DNA of 64,000 bases. Source: Acidisphaera sp. S103. Lineage in GTDB: Bacteria; Pseudomonadota; Alphaproteobacteria; Acetobacterales; Acetobacteraceae. The translations under genes were made by a program, and so were the position numbers. Below, one piece after another: positions 53,271-61,355 of this stretch. Position 1 is the first letter of the stretch. Every line of letters begins with the position of its first letter. A model generated the notes under the pieces. That model ran no database searches and was not told the origin of the DNA. It saw nothing but the letters and a program-made list of their open reading frames with translations. The stretch lies in the NCBI RefSeq assembly GCF_009765975.1, contig NZ_LMUJ01000064.1, forward strand, positions 220,885 to 284,884. The letters run 5' to 3'.

Positions 53271-54476
53271 ATGAGCCGTATCGACAGCGCGATCAACATT
53301 GACGACCTGAAACGCCTGGCGAAGCGCCGCCTGCCAAAGATCATGTACGACTTCATCGAAGGCGGCGTGGAGGATGAGGTCGGGTTGCGCACCAATGCCA
53401 ACGCCTTCCGCGATCTGCGCCTGGTGCCTCGCTATTACGTCGATACGTCGAAGCGTCATCAGAAGACCACACTGTTCGGCCGCACCTATGCCAGCCCGTT
53501 CGGCATCGCGCCCACCGGCATGGCCGGGGCCTTCCGCAAGGATGCCGAACTGTATTTGTCGCAGGCGGCGGCGGAGGCGGATATCCCCTACCTGATGTCC
53601 GGCGCGTCCAATGCGTCGATGGAAGACGGTGCGAAACTGGCCGGCAAGAACCTGTGGTATCAGATCTATGGGTCGCGGGAGCGGTCGTTTCAGCTCGATC
53701 TGGTGAAGCGGGCGATCGACCTGGGACTGACCACGATCGCGGTGACCTGCGACGTGCCGGTGTCGTCGAACCGGGAACGCAACCGCCGCAACGGGTTCGT
53801 CCGGCCGCTGAAGATGACGCTGCCGACGATCCTGGAGGCGATGCTGCACCCGGCGTGGGTAATCAACTACTACCGCACCGGTGGGCTGCCGATGCTGGGC
53901 AACTGGCAGCGCTACGCGGCGCAGAATGCGACGCCGGACCAGGTGGCCGACCTGTTCGCCAAGCAGACGCCCGATCCCAGCCAGACGTGGCGGGACCTGG
54001 AGGCGATCCGCAACGCCTGGCCGGGTAAGCTGCTGGTGAAGGGCGTGATGCACCCGGAAGACGCACGCATCGCCGTCGGCATGGGCGTGGACGGTCTGCT
54101 GGTGTCCAACCACGGCGCCAGGCAGTTGGACAATATGCCGTCGTCGCTGGAGATGCTGCCGATGATCCGGTCCGCTGTGGGTCCGGATGTGCCGCTGCTG
54201 CTGGACAGCGGGGTGCGCCGGGGCTCCGACATCGTAGCAGCATTGTGCATGGGGGCGGATTTCGTGCTGACCGGACGGGCGACGCTGTATGGGGCGACGG
54301 CGGGCGGGCTGGAAGGGGTAAAGAAGGCGGTTTCCATCCTGCAACGCGAGATCGACCTGGTCATGGGGCAGATCGGCGCCCTGACCCCCGAGGCGCTCGG
54401 GCCCGAATATCTGCTGGATACGGTACGTTCGGAGGAAGAACGGCGGAATACCGGGGCGATGGTTGGGCGGCGATGA
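53271..54476 (+). CDS. lldD: FMN-dependent alpha-hydroxy-acid dehydrogenase (L-lactate type)
   Basis: 401 aa, the usual length. AGGGG lies about 11 nt before the ATG. The FMN-binding TIM barrel has PFGIAPTGMAG (about residue 77), YQIYGSRER (about 129), KGVMHPEDA (about 256), the catalytic His in SNHGARQLD (about 280), and the phosphate site in LLDSGVRRGSDIVAAL and GRATLYG. It oxidises an L-2-hydroxy acid, most often L-lactate to pyruvate, passing electrons to quinone or oxygen. Mandelate and glycolate are also handled by this family, so the substrate is tentative. Confidence 0.88.
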   Translation: MSRIDSAINIDDLKRLAKRRLPKIMYDFIEGGVEDEVGLRTNANAFRDLRLVPRYYVDTSKRHQKTTLFGRTYASPFGIAPTGMAGAFRKDAELYLSQAAAEADIPYLMSGASNASMEDGAKLAGKNLWYQIYGSRERSFQLDLVKRAIDLGLTTIAVTCDVPVSSNRERNRRNGFVRPLKMTLPTILEAMLHPAWVINYYRTGGLPMLGNWQRYAAQNATPDQVADLFAKQTPDPSQTWRDLEAIRNAWPGKLLVKGVMHPEDARIAVGMGVDGLLVSNHGARQLDNMPSSLEMLPMIRSAVGPDVPLLLDSGVRRGSDIVAALCMGADFVLTGRATLYGATAGGLEGVKKAVSILQREIDLVMGQIGALTPEALGPEYLLDTVRSEEERRNTGAMVGRR

Positions 54477-54523
54477 GTTTGGGGTAGAGGGTCGGCCGGC
54501 GGGCGGTTGGGGTCTCGATCAAC

Positions 54524-54703
54524 TCAATCAGAAGTGTGCAAATTCGGTCCCGTTACGCGCACGAGATCATACCGCGCGTATTCCTTCGTCGCGGCAATCG
54601 CGATGTGGGCACGAATCGCCTCGACCCAATCAATGATGTCCTACGCACCGAGACGCGCGGCATCGCGGATCGCCTCGTGCAATGCGGCATCGAGGATAGC
54701 CAC
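54524..54703 (-). pseudogene. Short decayed reading frame with internal stop
   Basis: A minus-strand frame of 60 codons reads AILDAALHEAIRDAARLGA, a TAG, then DIIDWVEAIRAHIAIAATKEYARYDLV to a TGA. The composition is that of a helical protein, unlike the other frames here. It could be the tail of a small gene, for example an antitoxin-like protein, that has decayed; the identity is not established. The rest of 54477-54756 shows nothing. Confidence 0.25.
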
Positions 54704-54756
54704 TCAGAAGCCCCAAAACCCTGGCGCCCCCGGCGCAATCGGCCTAAGCCCCGCCC

Positions 54757-56421
54757 ATGTCATTCCCCCCAGTCCACCCAGTGCTCGACGCGGCACTCGT
54801 CACGCGCGGCTACCTCGAACCCACCGAAGTGCAATCGGCGGTGCTTCAGCCGGAGGCTGAAGGCCGCGATCTGCTGGTCTCCGCCCGCACCGGATCCGGC
54901 AAAACCGTCGCCTTCGGCCTGGCCGCCGCATCGACCCTGATGCCGGACGGCGACATGCCCGCCCCCGGCGCACCCATCGCCCTGGTTGTCGCCCCCACCC
55001 GTGAACTCGCGCTGCAGGTCCAGACCGAACTCGCCTGGCTTTACGCCCGAGCGCGCATCGCGTCCTGCGTCGGCGGCATGGACATCAGGCGGGAAGCGCG
55101 CGCACTCCACGCCGGCTGCCACATCGTCGTCGGCACCCCCGGCCGCCTGGGCGACCATCTTCGCCGAGGCAACCTGAACCTCGCCGCCCTGAAAGTCGTG
55201 GTGCTGGACGAAGCCGACGAGATGCTCGACCTCGGCTTCCAGGAGGAGTTGGAGTTCATCCTCCAGGCGGCGCCCGAAGACCGCCGCACCATGCTGTTCT
55301 CCGCCACCATCCCGCACGACATCGCCAAGCTCGCTCGGAAATATCAGCGCGACGCCCTGCGGATCGACACGATCGACCGCACGCAGCCGCACGACGACAT
55401 CGAATATCGCGCTATCACCGCTGCCGGCCACGAGAGCGAGGCGGCATTGGTCAACATCCTGCGCTGGTATGAAGCCCCCGGCGCACTGGTATTCTGCGCG
55501 ACCCGCGACACCACCCGCCGCCTGCACCTCGCGTTGGTGGAACGAGGCTTCTCCGCGGTGATGCTGTCCGGCGAACTGAGCCAGCATGAACGCACCACGG
55601 CGCTGGATTCGTTGCGGTCCGGGCGCGCCCGCGTGGGTGTATGCACGGATGTGGCGGCACGCGGGCTCGACTTGCCCGCATTGGACCTGGTGGTGCACGC
55701 CGACCTGCCCACCAACCCGGAAACGCTGCTGCATCGCAGTGGGCGCACTGGACGGGCGGGCCGCAAGGGGGTGTCCGTGCTGATTGTGCCGCACGCCAAG
55801 CGCCGCCGGGCCGAACAGGTGACGAGCGCGGCGCGCGTGCGGGTCGCCTGGTCCGGTGCACCCAATGCCGAAGACATCAACGGCCGCGACAGGGAACGTC
55901 TGCTGACCGACCCGATGCTGGAGGCGCCGCGGGACCAGGAGCGTGCGGATGCCGAGGCGCTGCTGGCCGCCCATGATCCGGTTACCATCGCCGCCGCGTT
56001 GCTGCGGCTGTATCGGCGGCAATTGCCCCCGCCCGAAACGATCAGTCCGCCGCCACAGCCGGTTGCCGAGCGGGATCCGGTCAGAAGGTCGGCGCCTCGG
56101 GCGGGTGTCCCGGCTGGCGAGTTCGTGCAGTTTCGCATCTCGGTCGGACGCAACAACAGGGCGGACCCGAAATGGATCCTGCCGCTGCTGTGCCGGCTGG
56201 GCAGCGTCACCAAGCGCGACATCGGTGCCATCCGGGTCTTCGACACCGATACGCGGTTCGAAATCAGCCGGGACATGAGCGCCGCATTCGCCGCGGCGAC
56301 CGCCAATCTGCCGTCGAATGAGCCGCGGATTACCCAGGCCGGCGACGGTCCGATGCCCGCTCGGCCGCCCTTCCGCGGCAAGCCCTCCGGCCCAAGGCCT
56401 TACGCGCGGCGCCGCGCCTGA
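54757..56421 (+). CDS. DEAD-box RNA helicase with DbpA-type RNA-binding domain
   Basis: 554 aa. RecA core motifs in order: ARTGSGKT (about 44), PTRELALQ (about 81), TPGRLGDHL (about 127), VLDEADEMLD (about 149), FSATIP (about 185), DVAARGLDLP (about 302) and HRSGRTGRAGRKG (about 326). The C-terminal part (about 450-520) has FVQFRISVGRNNRADPKWIL, the DbpA/CsdA RNA-binding fold, then a basic Pro/Arg tail. It unwinds structured RNA, in ribosome assembly or mRNA decay as DeaD/CsdA does. Transcribed alone, just upstream of the FMN riboswitch region. Confidence 0.93.
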   Translation: MSFPPVHPVLDAALVTRGYLEPTEVQSAVLQPEAEGRDLLVSARTGSGKTVAFGLAAASTLMPDGDMPAPGAPIALVVAPTRELALQVQTELAWLYARARIASCVGGMDIRREARALHAGCHIVVGTPGRLGDHLRRGNLNLAALKVVVLDEADEMLDLGFQEELEFILQAAPEDRRTMLFSATIPHDIAKLARKYQRDALRIDTIDRTQPHDDIEYRAITAAGHESEAALVNILRWYEAPGALVFCATRDTTRRLHLALVERGFSAVMLSGELSQHERTTALDSLRSGRARVGVCTDVAARGLDLPALDLVVHADLPTNPETLLHRSGRTGRAGRKGVSVLIVPHAKRRRAEQVTSAARVRVAWSGAPNAEDINGRDRERLLTDPMLEAPRDQERADAEALLAAHDPVTIAAALLRLYRRQLPPPETISPPPQPVAERDPVRRSAPRAGVPAGEFVQFRISVGRNNRADPKWILPLLCRLGSVTKRDIGAIRVFDTDTRFEISRDMSAAFAAATANLPSNEPRITQAGDGPMPARPPFRGKPSGPRPYARRRA

Positions 56422-56543
56422 CGGTCGGAAAATCAAGCTCCGGAGGAAATCGCTCCTTTCCGGGGACGAAAAAGCCGCACCGGATTTGCATATTTCCACA
56501 GCGGGACGGATAGTCGGGATGCCTTGGGATGGTCCCGGGGCAA

Positions 56544-56696
56544 GCGTTCTCAGGGCGGGGTGAAAGTCCCCACCGGCGGTGATTGCGAGCGATCGCATCA
56601 GCCCGCGAGCGCCCGCGTTCCCTCGGGAATGCGGGGTCAGCAGACTCGGTGCGATCCCGAGGCCGACGGTCACAGTCCGGATGGAAGAGAGCGCGA
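56544..56696 (+). ncRNA. FMN riboswitch (RFN element)
   Basis: The conserved blocks of the FMN aptamer occur in order: GTTCTCAGGGCGGGGTGAAA, CCCCACCGGCGGTGAT, AGCCCGCGAGCG, GTCAGCAGACTCGGTG, GGCCGACGGTCACAGTC and GGATGGAAGAGAGC closing the junction. It lies 88 bp before ribH, so FMN should repress riboflavin synthesis here. The expression platform is not obvious; no U-run terminator follows, so control may act on translation. Confidence 0.97.
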
Positions 56697-56783
56697 GGCT
56701 TCGCCATGCCCGCTCGCCCGCGCGAGGGGCCGGACGGGGAATCGTGCGCCCTGATTCTGGTCTCAACCGCTGACGAGGAAGCC

Positions 56784-57290
56784 ATGAATCAGTCTGACAC
56801 CACCACCACAACCACCCATGTCGACCGGAAGACGCAACGTATTGCGTTCGTCCAATCCGGCTGGCACCAGGACATCGTCAATCAGGGCCGCGACGCTTTC
56901 CTGGCGGAAATCGCTCGGCGTAGCGTGCCGCGCACCAGCGTCGACATCTACACTGTTCCGGGGGCGTTCGAAATTCCTCTCCACGCCAAGCTGCTGGCCA
57001 AAACCGGACGGTACGCCGCCATCGTCGCCTGCGGTTTCATTGTCGATGGCGGGATTTACCGCCATGAATTCGTTGCGAGCGCGGTCATCAACGCCCTGAT
57101 GTCCGTGCAGCTTGAAACCGAGGTCCCGGTATTCTCCTGCGTGCTGACGCCACAACAGTTCCACGAGCACGCGGACCATCGCAATTTTTTCATCCAGCAC
57201 TTTCTGATCAAAGGCGCCGAGGTGGCGACAGCTTGTCTCGATGCGCTTGTCGGTTTGGCAACGATCAATGAACTGACGCGCGCGGCCTGA
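56784..57290 (+). CDS. ribH: 6,7-dimethyl-8-ribityllumazine synthase, RibH2 type
   Basis: 168 aa, ATG at 56784 after GAGGAAG. The lumazine synthase fold shows QSGWHQDIVNQ (about residue 24), VPGAFEIPLHAK (about 55), CGFIVDGGIYRHEFVAS (about 78-94) and the VFSCVLTPQQFHEH stretch. The tail FHEHADHRNFFIQHFLIKGAE is typical of the RibH2 (Brucella-like, decameric) branch rather than the usual EQAxxRAG ending. It condenses the pyrimidinedione with the butanone phosphate in riboflavin synthesis. Controlled by the FMN riboswitch; ribH is the only riboflavin gene here. Confidence 0.95.
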   Translation: MNQSDTTTTTTHVDRKTQRIAFVQSGWHQDIVNQGRDAFLAEIARRSVPRTSVDIYTVPGAFEIPLHAKLLAKTGRYAAIVACGFIVDGGIYRHEFVASAVINALMSVQLETEVPVFSCVLTPQQFHEHADHRNFFIQHFLIKGAEVATACLDALVGLATINELTRAA

Positions 57291-57295
57291 TACTG

Positions 57296-57329
57296 GCCGG
57301 GCAGACGACGTGCCTGTCGCCTGCCCGGC
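57296..57329. terminator. Hairpin between convergent ribH and priA
   Basis: GCCGGGCAG pairs perfectly with CTGCCCGGC, and after one mismatch CGAC pairs with GTCG around a 6-nt loop. It begins 6 nt after the ribH stop and lies before the priA 3' end, so it may serve both strands. No U-run follows. Confidence 0.5.
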
Positions 57330-57404
57330 GCTGCCCTCCGCCGTTCCCCAAATACCAGAACAGCGAATATCCCCCGCGTATCTCGGTCACTACATACGAA
57401 CAGC

Positions 57405-59600
57405 TTACAGAAACGAAATCGGGTCCACATCCACGTCCACCCGTCCGCCCCGAGGCACCTTCACCGTCCCCAGCCAGGCCCGCAGGATCGGCTGCACCGC
57501 CACATCCCGCCGCACCTTCAGCAACAGCCGCCGCCGGTGCCGCCCGCGCAGCAGCGACATCGGCGCCGGTGCCGGCCCCAGCACCACGATCCCGTCCCCC
57601 CGCGGCGCGGACCAACCCAGATCGCGCGCCAGCGTATCCGCCACGATCGCCGAATCCGCGCTGACGATCAGCGCCGCCAGCCGCCCGTACGGCGGCCATT
57701 CGCCATCGCGCCGGCTCTCGGCCTCGCTTGCCATGAACGCGTCCAGGTCGCCTTGCAGCAGCGCCTGCATCACCGGGTGGTCGGGGATGAAGGTTTGCAG
57801 CATGACGCGGCCGGGGGCTTCGGCCCGCCCGGCCCTGCCGGCCACCTGATGCAGCAACTGCACCGTCCGTTCAGAGGCACGAAGTTCCCCACCCGCCAGC
57901 CCTAGATCGGCATCCACCACCCCGACAAACGTCAGATGCGGGAAATGCCACCCCTTGGCGACCAACTGCGTGCCGATGATCAGGTCCACGGCGCGCGCCT
58001 CGATCTCATGCGCCGCCGCCGCGGCGGCATGCGGACCAGAGATCGTGTCGCTCGCCATGATCAGTCGACGAGCATCGGGGAAGACGGCGGCGGCTTCCTC
58101 GGTGATGCGCTCGATGCCGGGTCCGACGGGGGTCAGGCTGTCGGCGGCCCCGCAGGCCGGGCATTCCGGCGGGATCGGGATCGTATGCCCGCAATGATGG
58201 CAGAGAAGTTGTCCGCGCGTCCGGTGCTCGACCAGCCAGGCGGTGCAGTTCGGGCACTGCATCCGGTGCCCGCAATGCCGGCACAGGGTCAGGGGGGCAT
58301 AGCCGCGGCGGTTCAGGAACAGCATCGCCTGCTCACCACCTGCCAGCGTCTCACGCACGGCCTGGACCAGGCCGGGGGCCAGGAACCGCCCGCGCTCCGG
58401 CGGGGTATCGCGCAGATCGACCAGAGTCACCACCGGCATCGACGCCCCCCCGTGCCGGCTGGGCAGCCGCAGACGCGCGTATCGCCCCGCCTCGACATTC
58501 GCCACCGTCTCCAGGCTGGGTGTCGCCGACACCAGCACGGCGGGCGCGTCGCAGAACCGGGCGCGCACCACCGCCATGTCGCGGGCGTTGTAGACGACGC
58601 CGTCCTGCTGCTTGAACGCCGCTTCGTGCTCCTCATCGACAACGATCAGACCCAGATCGGGGAACGGCAGAAACAATGACGACCGGGCGCCGACAACGAC
58701 GGGCGCCTGACCCTCCGCCACGGCCTGCCAGGTGATTTTGCGGACCCGGGACGGCAGGTCCGAATGCCACACCGCCGGCGCCACGCCGAAACGGCGCTGG
58801 AACCGCTCGATCCATTGGGAGGACAGCGCGATCTCCGGCAGCATGACCAGAGCCTGACGCCCGGCGCGCAAGCATGCGGCGACGGCTTCCAGGTAGACCT
58901 CGGTCTTGCCGGAGCCGGTGACGCCGTCCAGCAACGTCACCGAAAATGCCCGAGCGGCCACGCCGTCCCGCAACGCGGCGGCCACGCCCTGTTGCTGGGC
59001 GGATAGTGCCGGGCCTTCGTGGTCCGGATCGGGGCGTATGAACGGCGCACCGGGGGCGGCTGTCTCGGCGACCAGCAGCCCGACATCGGCCATGCCCCGC
59101 AGGACGGCTGGACTGACGCCCGCCTCACGCAGCAGTTCGGCGGCCAGCCGGGGTTGCTGACGCGCCAGCACATCCAGCACACGCTGCCGAGGCGGTGTCA
59201 TTCGCACCACCGGCAACGGGTCGGCGCGGCGGTAGCGGACGACTGGACGGGCTGAACCGGACAGCACCCGCAGCGCCATGGCCATCACCTCGCCGGGCGG
59301 CGACAGGGTGTAGGCCGCGATCCAGTCGACGAAGCGGCGCAGCGACTCACCCATCGGCGGGGTGTCGAGCACACCGACAACGCGCTTCAACTTGTGTTCG
59401 GGGACAGACTGGTCGGCTGGCGCATCCCAGACCACGCCGACTTCCTCGCGCCGGTTCAACGGGACCAAGACAACGTCGCCGGGCTTGACGTCCATATCCG
59501 GCGGGACGCGGTAATCGAACGGGCCAGGAAACGGATATGGCAGCAGTACCGGGACCCTGCGTTCGCGTTCTCCGCTCGGTTCTGACTGGAAGAGGGACAC
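57405..59600 (-). CDS. priA: Primosomal protein N' (PriA helicase)
   Basis: 731 aa, GTG start at 59600. The N-terminal DNA-binding region ([18 protein letters not shown], FDYxVP signature) is followed by Walker [13 protein letters not shown] (about 225), the DEEH box [13 protein letters not shown] (about 317), and eight zinc Cys in four pairs from [14 protein letters not shown] to [17 protein letters not shown] (about 435-480). [14 protein letters not shown] is motif VI. It restarts stalled replication forks by loading DnaB through the primosome. All key motifs are intact. Confidence 0.96.
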   Translation of the reverse strand: MSLFQSEPSGERERRVPVLLPYPFPGPFDYRVPPDMDVKPGDVVLVPLNRREEVGVVWDAPADQSVPEHKLKRVVGVLDTPPMGESLRRFVDWIAAYTLSPPGEVMAMALRVLSGSARPVVRYRRADPLPVVRMTPPRQRVLDVLARQQPRLAAELLREAGVSPAVLRGMADVGLLVAETAAPGAPFIRPDPDHEGPALSAQQQGVAAALRDGVAARAFSVTLLDGVTGSGKTEVYLEAVAACLRAGRQALVMLPEIALSSQWIERFQRRFGVAPAVWHSDLPSRVRKITWQAVAEGQAPVVVGARSSLFLPFPDLGLIVVDEEHEAAFKQQDGVVYNARDMAVVRARFCDAPAVLVSATPSLETVANVEAGRYARLRLPSRHGGASMPVVTLVDLRDTPPERGRFLAPGLVQAVRETLAGGEQAMLFLNRRGYAPLTLCRHCGHRMQCPNCTAWLVEHRTRGQLLCHHCGHTIPIPPECPACGAADSLTPVGPGIERITEEAAAVFPDARRLIMASDTISGPHAAAAAAHEIEARAVDLIIGTQLVAKGWHFPHLTFVGVVDADLGLAGGELRASERTVQLLHQVAGRAGRAEAPGRVMLQTFIPDHPVMQALLQGDLDAFMASEAESRRDGEWPPYGRLAALIVSADSAIVADTLARDLGWSAPRGDGIVVLGPAPAPMSLLRGRHRRRLLLKVRRDVAVQPILRAWLGTVKVPRGGRVDVDVDPISFL

Positions 59601-59795
59601 GCTATGGGACCGGCGTTACCGCGATGACCTGAAACCCGGGCTTAGCCGCAAATCGCTGAGTTGGCATGACGTTCTTTAACGATACCGCCGACCGGACGAA
59701 AGTCCCGGCGCCTGCCGGCGATGGTTTGGCGCGCTGAACGCCACCCGGCACGAATGGGACTGAAGCCGAACGCGCGGCCACCGTGCCGACATGGC

Positions 59796-60356
59796 TCAGC
59801 CACCAAAGTTGGGCTTGCGGATGAGCGGGATCACCACTCCCTTGCCGCGGACGATGGGCAAAAGCTGCCCGTTCCGGGCCAGTGCGGAGTTGCCGTCGGC
59901 CCCCCATGCCAGCGGTGCCGCCGGTGCCCACGCCCTGGGTGCATTCACGCCTCCCACCCGGGCGCTATGGGTCAGCAGCAGGTCGTCGGCGGGCACAAAG
60001 GGCCGTATCGCGTTGAACAGGTCGTCGACCGAATAAGGCTTCGGCAGCACCACGGTCGCACTGGCCTTTTCGGCCGCCGCCTTGACCTTGGGCGATGGTT
60101 CGGTCGCGGTCAGCACGATGGGCCGGCCGGTGTATCCGGCCCGCCGCCGGATGCGGGCGCAGGCGTCATAGGCCCCCAAATGCAATTTGGTATCCAGAAC
60201 CACGAGATGCGCGACGGTCTGGCTGGCGTAAGCCTCAGCTTCCGGGCCGGAGGCGGCCAGCAGAACGGCAAAATCCAGACGCGTGAACTCCACGCGCAGG
60301 ATACTGCTGATGATCGGATCGGGTTCGGCGATGATGACGATCGGGGGCGTTGACAT
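59796..60356 (-). CDS. Single receiver-domain (CheY-like) protein with C-terminal tail
   Basis: 186 aa, ATG at 60356. Residues 5-120 form a receiver fold: acidic pocket IIAEPD (8-13), phosphoacceptor Asp in LVVLDTKL (about 55), VLTAT (about 81) and the conserved Lys in VLPKPYS (about 106). The last 65 residues contain no output domain I recognise. It probably signals by protein contact. It is divergent from ku with a 165-bp gap; the partner kinase is not in view. Confidence 0.85.
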   Translation of the reverse strand: MSTPPIVIIAEPDPIISSILRVEFTRLDFAVLLAASGPEAEAYASQTVAHLVVLDTKLHLGAYDACARIRRRAGYTGRPIVLTATEPSPKVKAAAEKASATVVLPKPYSVDDLFNAIRPFVPADDLLLTHSARVGGVNAPRAWAPAAPLAWGADGNSALARNGQLLPIVRGKGVVIPLIRKPNFGG

Positions 60357-60521
60357 GCCCCTGCATGATGGGCGGAAAAGGTTGATGAAGTGTTAAAGGG
60401 GTGCCAGGCCTGCCTCCATTCGGTTGAACCAAGCCCCAGGGAACCGAAAGCGCCGGAAATCGTTGCCATGCAATGCCGCCGGTGTGCGTGTGCCGGCGGG
60501 CGCAGGAACAGGGACCCGGCG

Positions 60522-61352
60522 GTGCAACCGAGAGCAAACTGGAAAGGCTTTCTGAAGATCGCCGAGATCGTCTGTCCGGTCGCGCTGTACACCGCGGCAT
60601 CGACCGCCGAACGCATCGCCTTCCACACCATCAACCGCGCGACCGGCAACCGGGTGCGCCGCCAGTTCGTCGACGGCGAAACCGGGAAACCGGTGGACAA
60701 GGAAGACCAGGTCAAAGGCTACGAGGTCGGACCGGACGACTATGTGGTGCTGGAACCGGAGGACGTCGCCGCGGCGGTGCCTGACAGCGACAAGACGCTT
60801 GCCGTGGGTGCCTTTGTCCGTTGCCGCGACATCGATGACGTCTATTTCGACAAACCATACTACCTGACGCCCTCCGACCCGCATGCCGAGTCGGTGTTTG
60901 CGCTGATCCGCGACGGTATGCGGGCGCAAAAGGTTGCCGCCCTCGCTCGGACCGTTCTGTTCCGCCGCGCTCGCACCCTGCTTGTCCACGCGCACGGCAA
61001 TGGCCTGATCGCCACGACGCTGAACTTCGACTACGAGGTCCGTTCGGCGAAGGACGCTTTCGATGACGTGCCGGGCATCAAGATCAAGGGCGAGATGCTG
61101 GAACTCGCCGAACACATCATCAAAACAAAAACCGGCAAATTCGATCCGGCTTCATTCGACGACCGCTATGAGGCAGCCCTCGCCGACCTGGTGAGAGCGA
61201 AGATGGAGGGCCGCAAAATCGAGGCGCGCAAGGCGCCAAAGTCCGAAAAAGTGGTCGACCTGCTGGCGGCATTACGTGAGAGCGCCGGCAAGAAACCCCG
61301 CGCCGCCACGCCCAGGACAAAAACTCCCGCCCCGCGCCGGAAAGCGAGCTGA
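60522..61352 (+). CDS. ku: Ku protein (bacterial NHEJ)
   Basis: 276 aa from the GTG at 60522, which gives MQPRANWKGFLKIAEIVCPVALY, the normal start of bacterial Ku; longer in-frame starts add 44 atypical, Cys-rich residues. The beta-barrel DNA-ring core shows AFHTINRATGNRVRR (about residue 33), YVVLEPEDV (about 77) and KPYYLTPS (about 111). The C-terminus is Lys/Pro-rich. It binds double-strand ends and recruits LigD, whose gene follows 3 bp downstream. A start at the ATG 60468 is less likely. Confidence 0.92.
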   Translation: MQPRANWKGFLKIAEIVCPVALYTAASTAERIAFHTINRATGNRVRRQFVDGETGKPVDKEDQVKGYEVGPDDYVVLEPEDVAAAVPDSDKTLAVGAFVRCRDIDDVYFDKPYYLTPSDPHAESVFALIRDGMRAQKVAALARTVLFRRARTLLVHAHGNGLIATTLNFDYEVRSAKDAFDDVPGIKIKGEMLELAEHIIKTKTGKFDPASFDDRYEAALADLVRAKMEGRKIEARKAPKSEKVVDLLAALRESAGKKPRAATPRTKTPAPRRKAS

Positions 61353-61355
61353 CAC

